From: Bacillota bacterium
GTDB taxonomy: Bacteria > Bacillota > Clostridia > Oscillospirales > Ruminococcaceae
Length of the DNA: 7,671 bases
Assembly (NCBI GenBank): GCA_023439605.1
Contig: JAEXNS010000163.1
Coordinates: 1-7,671 of the forward strand
Direction: 5' to 3'
Shown here: one piece after another, positions 6,190 through 7,671 of the stretch
Numbering within the stretch: the first letter of the stretch is position 1
Layout of the letters: each line of letters starts with the position of its first letter
The notes under the pieces: generated by a model
The model's input: the letters and a program-made list of their open reading frames with translations, nothing else
Databases searched by the model: none
Told to the model about the DNA's origin: nothing
Translations under genes and position numbers: made by a program

Positions 6190-6389
6190 ACTTAATACCT
6201 CAAAAATTCTAATTTTTAGTTGCTATTCAGCCTATAAAGGTAAAGTTTACGGTTTTTCTATTAGCCGTCTCCTGTAACTTGCTTGTTTGACATTGGTTAT
6301 ATTCTAATATGCCTATCGCAAAAATACTTCTTAATAACTTGTTTGTAGTTCTTTGGCGTTCATCCCACAATTCAGACATATTTATTACC
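6181..6389 (-). repeat. Direct repeat of a 19-bp start region (6181-6199 and 6371-6389)
   Basis: Two 19-base segments that differ at two positions each cover a GGTA(A/T)TAA(A/G)TATG start region and the first codons (Met-Ser-Glu) of an ORF: the nuclease at 6189 and the 50-codon ORF at 6379. They lie in the same orientation 190 bases apart. The repeat may mark a duplicated initiation region or be a coincidence of two similar starts. Confidence 0.4.
6227..6379 (-). CDS. Short ORF of unknown function between the Abi-type and nuclease genes
   Basis: I do not recognise this 50-residue ORF. It begins MSELWDERQR, then TTNKLLRSIFAIGILEYNQ, and is charged at the N-terminus with a mildly amphipathic middle. 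No signal peptide or membrane segment is visible. A GGGGG lies 8 bases before the ATG and could serve as a ribosome site. The start region repeats that of the nuclease gene 190 bases downstream (17 of 19 bases), but the proteins do not resemble each other after MSE. It ends 37 bases before the nuclease start. It may be a real small partner, the remnant of a larger gene, or a chance ORF. Confidence 0.3.
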   Translation of the reverse strand: MSELWDERQRTTNKLLRSIFAIGILEYNQCQTSKLQETANRKTVNFTFIG

Positions 6390-6492
6390 CCCAATATATT
6401 GTAGTTCTATAACATTAAAATCTATCTTATGAAATTAAAAATCATTACTTATTTTAATTTTCCTAATATTTTTATAAAATGTTAATCAGGAA

Positions 6493-7344
6493 TCAAAATG
6501 GTAAGTCATCTTCATCTATATCCATGAATTCAGAATTTATATGTTGTTCTTTTTCTTTGATTAATCCATCCAGCTTTTCTTCAATTGATCCTATAAAAGA
6601 TAAAATGCTTGTCATGCTGCGATATATTAGCATACTCTCTTCATAGTTCAGTAGCTCATTATCATGTGCAAAACTCTTATTATTACGCACAAAATTAAAT
6701 GAATCAAAAATAGAAATTGAAAATTTTAGTATCTTTCTTGTCATGTCTGTTTCAATTTGATTATTGTTTTCTAAGTATTTTATATATTCTCCATAGCAAC
6801 TATGTAAAGGTTTATTAGTATCATAGCTTATTCCATGTTTATCACATAAAGATCGAATATACTTAACTGAATATGTATGTAATCTATCTAAAGCCAAAAC
6901 AGGTTCATTTTTCTCAATACTTTCCCTAATTGATACAATTAATAAATCAACGTCAATATCAGCAATATTCAAGTTATCAAGTTCAATGATTTGTTCTGTA
7001 CAATTATCATTTTGTATCCTATTGGCTATTACAAGGCATTCTTCAATTAAATCCTTATTTTCTTCAATTCTCTTAGCGTTTTTGGAATAAATCGCCTTAT
7101 AATATTCAATCAATATTACTATACTTTTAGCTACTTTATAGTTAGATTCTATTCTCCAGAATGTTCTTAATCTATTAGCCTTTGAACTACCACCTTCATT
7201 AAACTTATCAGCATCAATGTTTATCTTTAATTCATCCATAAAGAAATCGCTAAAGGTTTTGTTCGAAAAATCTAGAACATAGCCGCTACTCATTTCAAAC
7301 AATTTTTCCAATTTAATTTTGTCAATATTATTTAAATCTGACAT
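6493..7344 (-). CDS. AbiJ/Abi_C-like abortive infection family protein with a HEPN-type motif
   Basis: A 283-residue, probably cytosolic protein resembling the abortive-infection proteins built from an AbiJ-type N-terminal domain and an Abi_C-type C-terminal domain. The N-terminal region (about 10-85) has LEKLFEMSSGYVLDFSN and GGSSKANRLRTFW, which I associate with AbiJ-type N-domains. The C-terminal region (about 140-255) contains ALDRLHTYSVKYIRSLCDKHG and then FVRNNKSFAHDN, in which R220-N221 and H227 give an R-X6-H arrangement of the HEPN ribonuclease class. The acidic tail EFMDIDEDDLPF is unusual. HEPN Abi proteins are thought to stop growth after phage infection by cutting RNA, so an RNase role is an inference here. 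AAGGAG lies 9 bases before the ATG. It follows the folded element at 7384-7482 and precedes a PDDEXK nuclease, which suggests a defence cluster. No obvious antitoxin gene is seen. Confidence 0.8.
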   Translation of the reverse strand: MSDLNNIDKIKLEKLFEMSSGYVLDFSNKTFSDFFMDELKINIDADKFNEGGSSKANRLRTFWRIESNYKVAKSIVILIEYYKAIYSKNAKRIEENKDLIEECLVIANRIQNDNCTEQIIELDNLNIADIDVDLLIVSIRESIEKNEPVLALDRLHTYSVKYIRSLCDKHGISYDTNKPLHSCYGEYIKYLENNNQIETDMTRKILKFSISIFDSFNFVRNNKSFAHDNELLNYEESMLIYRSMTSILSFIGSIEEKLDGLIKEKEQHINSEFMDIDEDDLPF

Positions 7345-7383
7345 TATTAATTCTCCTTCATCTCTTTAGTACACTTGGTTAAT

Positions 7384-7482
7384 GTCACCTGACGTTCCCG
7401 CAGTTCCCGTCGTGCCCAAAAAGTACAACTTCTTACAACGATTAAGGTCGGGGGCATGATGGGAATTGTCGTGTTATGTGAC
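7384..7482 (+). repeat. Large GC-rich imperfect inverted repeat between two genes (attC-like fold?)
   Basis: On the plus strand an outer arm (7384-7394 with 7472-7482) pairs 10 of 11 positions, starting with GTCAC/GTGAC. A small asymmetric bulge follows, then an inner arm (7401-7417 with 7452-7468) pairs all 17 positions, with a 34-base loop at 7418-7451. Five pairs are G-U or G-T, and all of them exist only on the plus strand, so the minus strand folds less well. The left arm contains GTTCCCG twice in tandem (7394-7400 and 7403-7409). The element occupies the gap between the phosphatase stop and the Abi-type start and is far richer in G and C than the genes. Size, bulge and position recall an integron attC site, for which the strand folding better here would be the bottom strand of cassettes reading leftwards. 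The core words (CACATAAC, GTCAGGT) deviate from the attC consensus. Other possibilities are a REP-like element or a plus-strand structured RNA. Confidence 0.7.
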
Positions 7483-7514
7483 GGTGCGTACGGAAATCGA
7501 CGATTGCCAAACAA

Positions 7515-7671
7515 TCAAATATTGTATTCTTTTAGCTCACAATTACCTAAATTAAACCTATAAAATTCCTCGTTAGATATATCATCAAAATATGTATTTA
7601 TTATTCTACTAACACTACCATGTCCTACAAGTAAAATAGTTTTATCGGGATACTTTTCTTTTATTTCTTCG
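7515..7671 (-). CDS. Histidine phosphatase family protein, C-terminal part (cut by window edge)
   Basis: The last 51 codons of a gene that begins beyond the window. The strand ILLVGHGSVSRI is the second conserved histidine segment of the histidine phosphatase (phosphoglycerate-mutase-like) superfamily, followed by an F-x-N-L-G-N-C-E-L stretch typical of its end. The first RHG motif would lie outside the window. In Firmicutes this superfamily includes alpha-ribazole phosphatase (CobC), phosphoglycerate mutases and sugar phosphatases. The C-terminal piece cannot separate these, although a cobalamin role is worth considering because cobA-hemD lies at the far end of the window on the same strand. 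The gene ends 32 bases before the folded element at 7384-7482. Confidence 0.8.
   Translation of the reverse strand, partial: EEIKEKYPDKTILLVGHGSVSRIINTYFDDISNEEFYRFNLGNCELKEYNI

Noticed and set aside
1..7671. A full integron cassette array with one attC per gene
   Set aside because: Only one gap (7384-7482) has an attC-like fold. Several neighbouring genes are tightly packed with no room for such a site, and no integrase gene is present in the window.

Overview
The window is AT-rich and every gene I accept lies on the minus strand, so it is read from high to low coordinates. Strong purine-rich Shine-Dalgarno sites (GGAGG types), the base composition and a fused CobA-HemD enzyme point to a low-GC Gram-positive, most likely a Clostridium-like Firmicute. 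This is inferred from style and gene content; no rRNA or other phylogenetic marker is present.

In the direction of transcription the layout is: (1) the 3' end of a histidine-phosphatase gene cut by the window edge (7515-7671); (2) a GC-richer, strongly folded intergenic element (7384-7482); (3) an AbiJ/Abi_C-type protein with a HEPN-like R-X6-H motif (6493-7344); (4) an unrecognised 50-codon ORF (6227-6379); (5) a YhcG/DUF1016 PDDEXK nuclease (5113-6189), whose stop codon directly abuts the start of (6) a family 2 glycosyltransferase (4372-5112); (7) a 47-codon apparent gene fragment (4214-4357); (8) a RimJ/RimL-type acetyltransferase broken by one in-frame TAA (3571-4146); (9) a small two-helix membrane protein (3221-3505); (10) a non-coding stretch with a good promoter (about 2883-3220); (11) an OmdA-DUF1801 protein (2223-2882); (12) a GNAT acetyltransferase (1710-2183); (13) a second GC-richer hairpin (1622-1649); (14) cobA-hemD (60-1571); and (15) a third hairpin (6-27) at the left edge.

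Only cobA-hemD is a clear metabolic gene. It makes uroporphyrinogen III and methylates it to precorrin-2 for cobalamin or siroheme synthesis. The cut phosphatase at the other end could be an alpha-ribazole phosphatase (CobC), another cobalamin enzyme, but too little of it is visible to decide. Between them lie about 6 kb of accessory-type genes: an abortive-infection-like protein, a PDDEXK nuclease, N-acetyltransferases, a glycosyltransferase, small unknowns and decayed genes. This looks like a defence or cargo island with some decay.

The most unusual signals are the GC-richer hairpins where the accessory block meets the flanking genes. The 99-bp one at 7384-7482 recalls an integron attC or similar folded recombination site in size and position, but its core sequences do not match the attC consensus exactly and no integrase gene is in the window. 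The other notable arrangement is the abutting nuclease and glycosyltransferase genes next to the HEPN-type protein.
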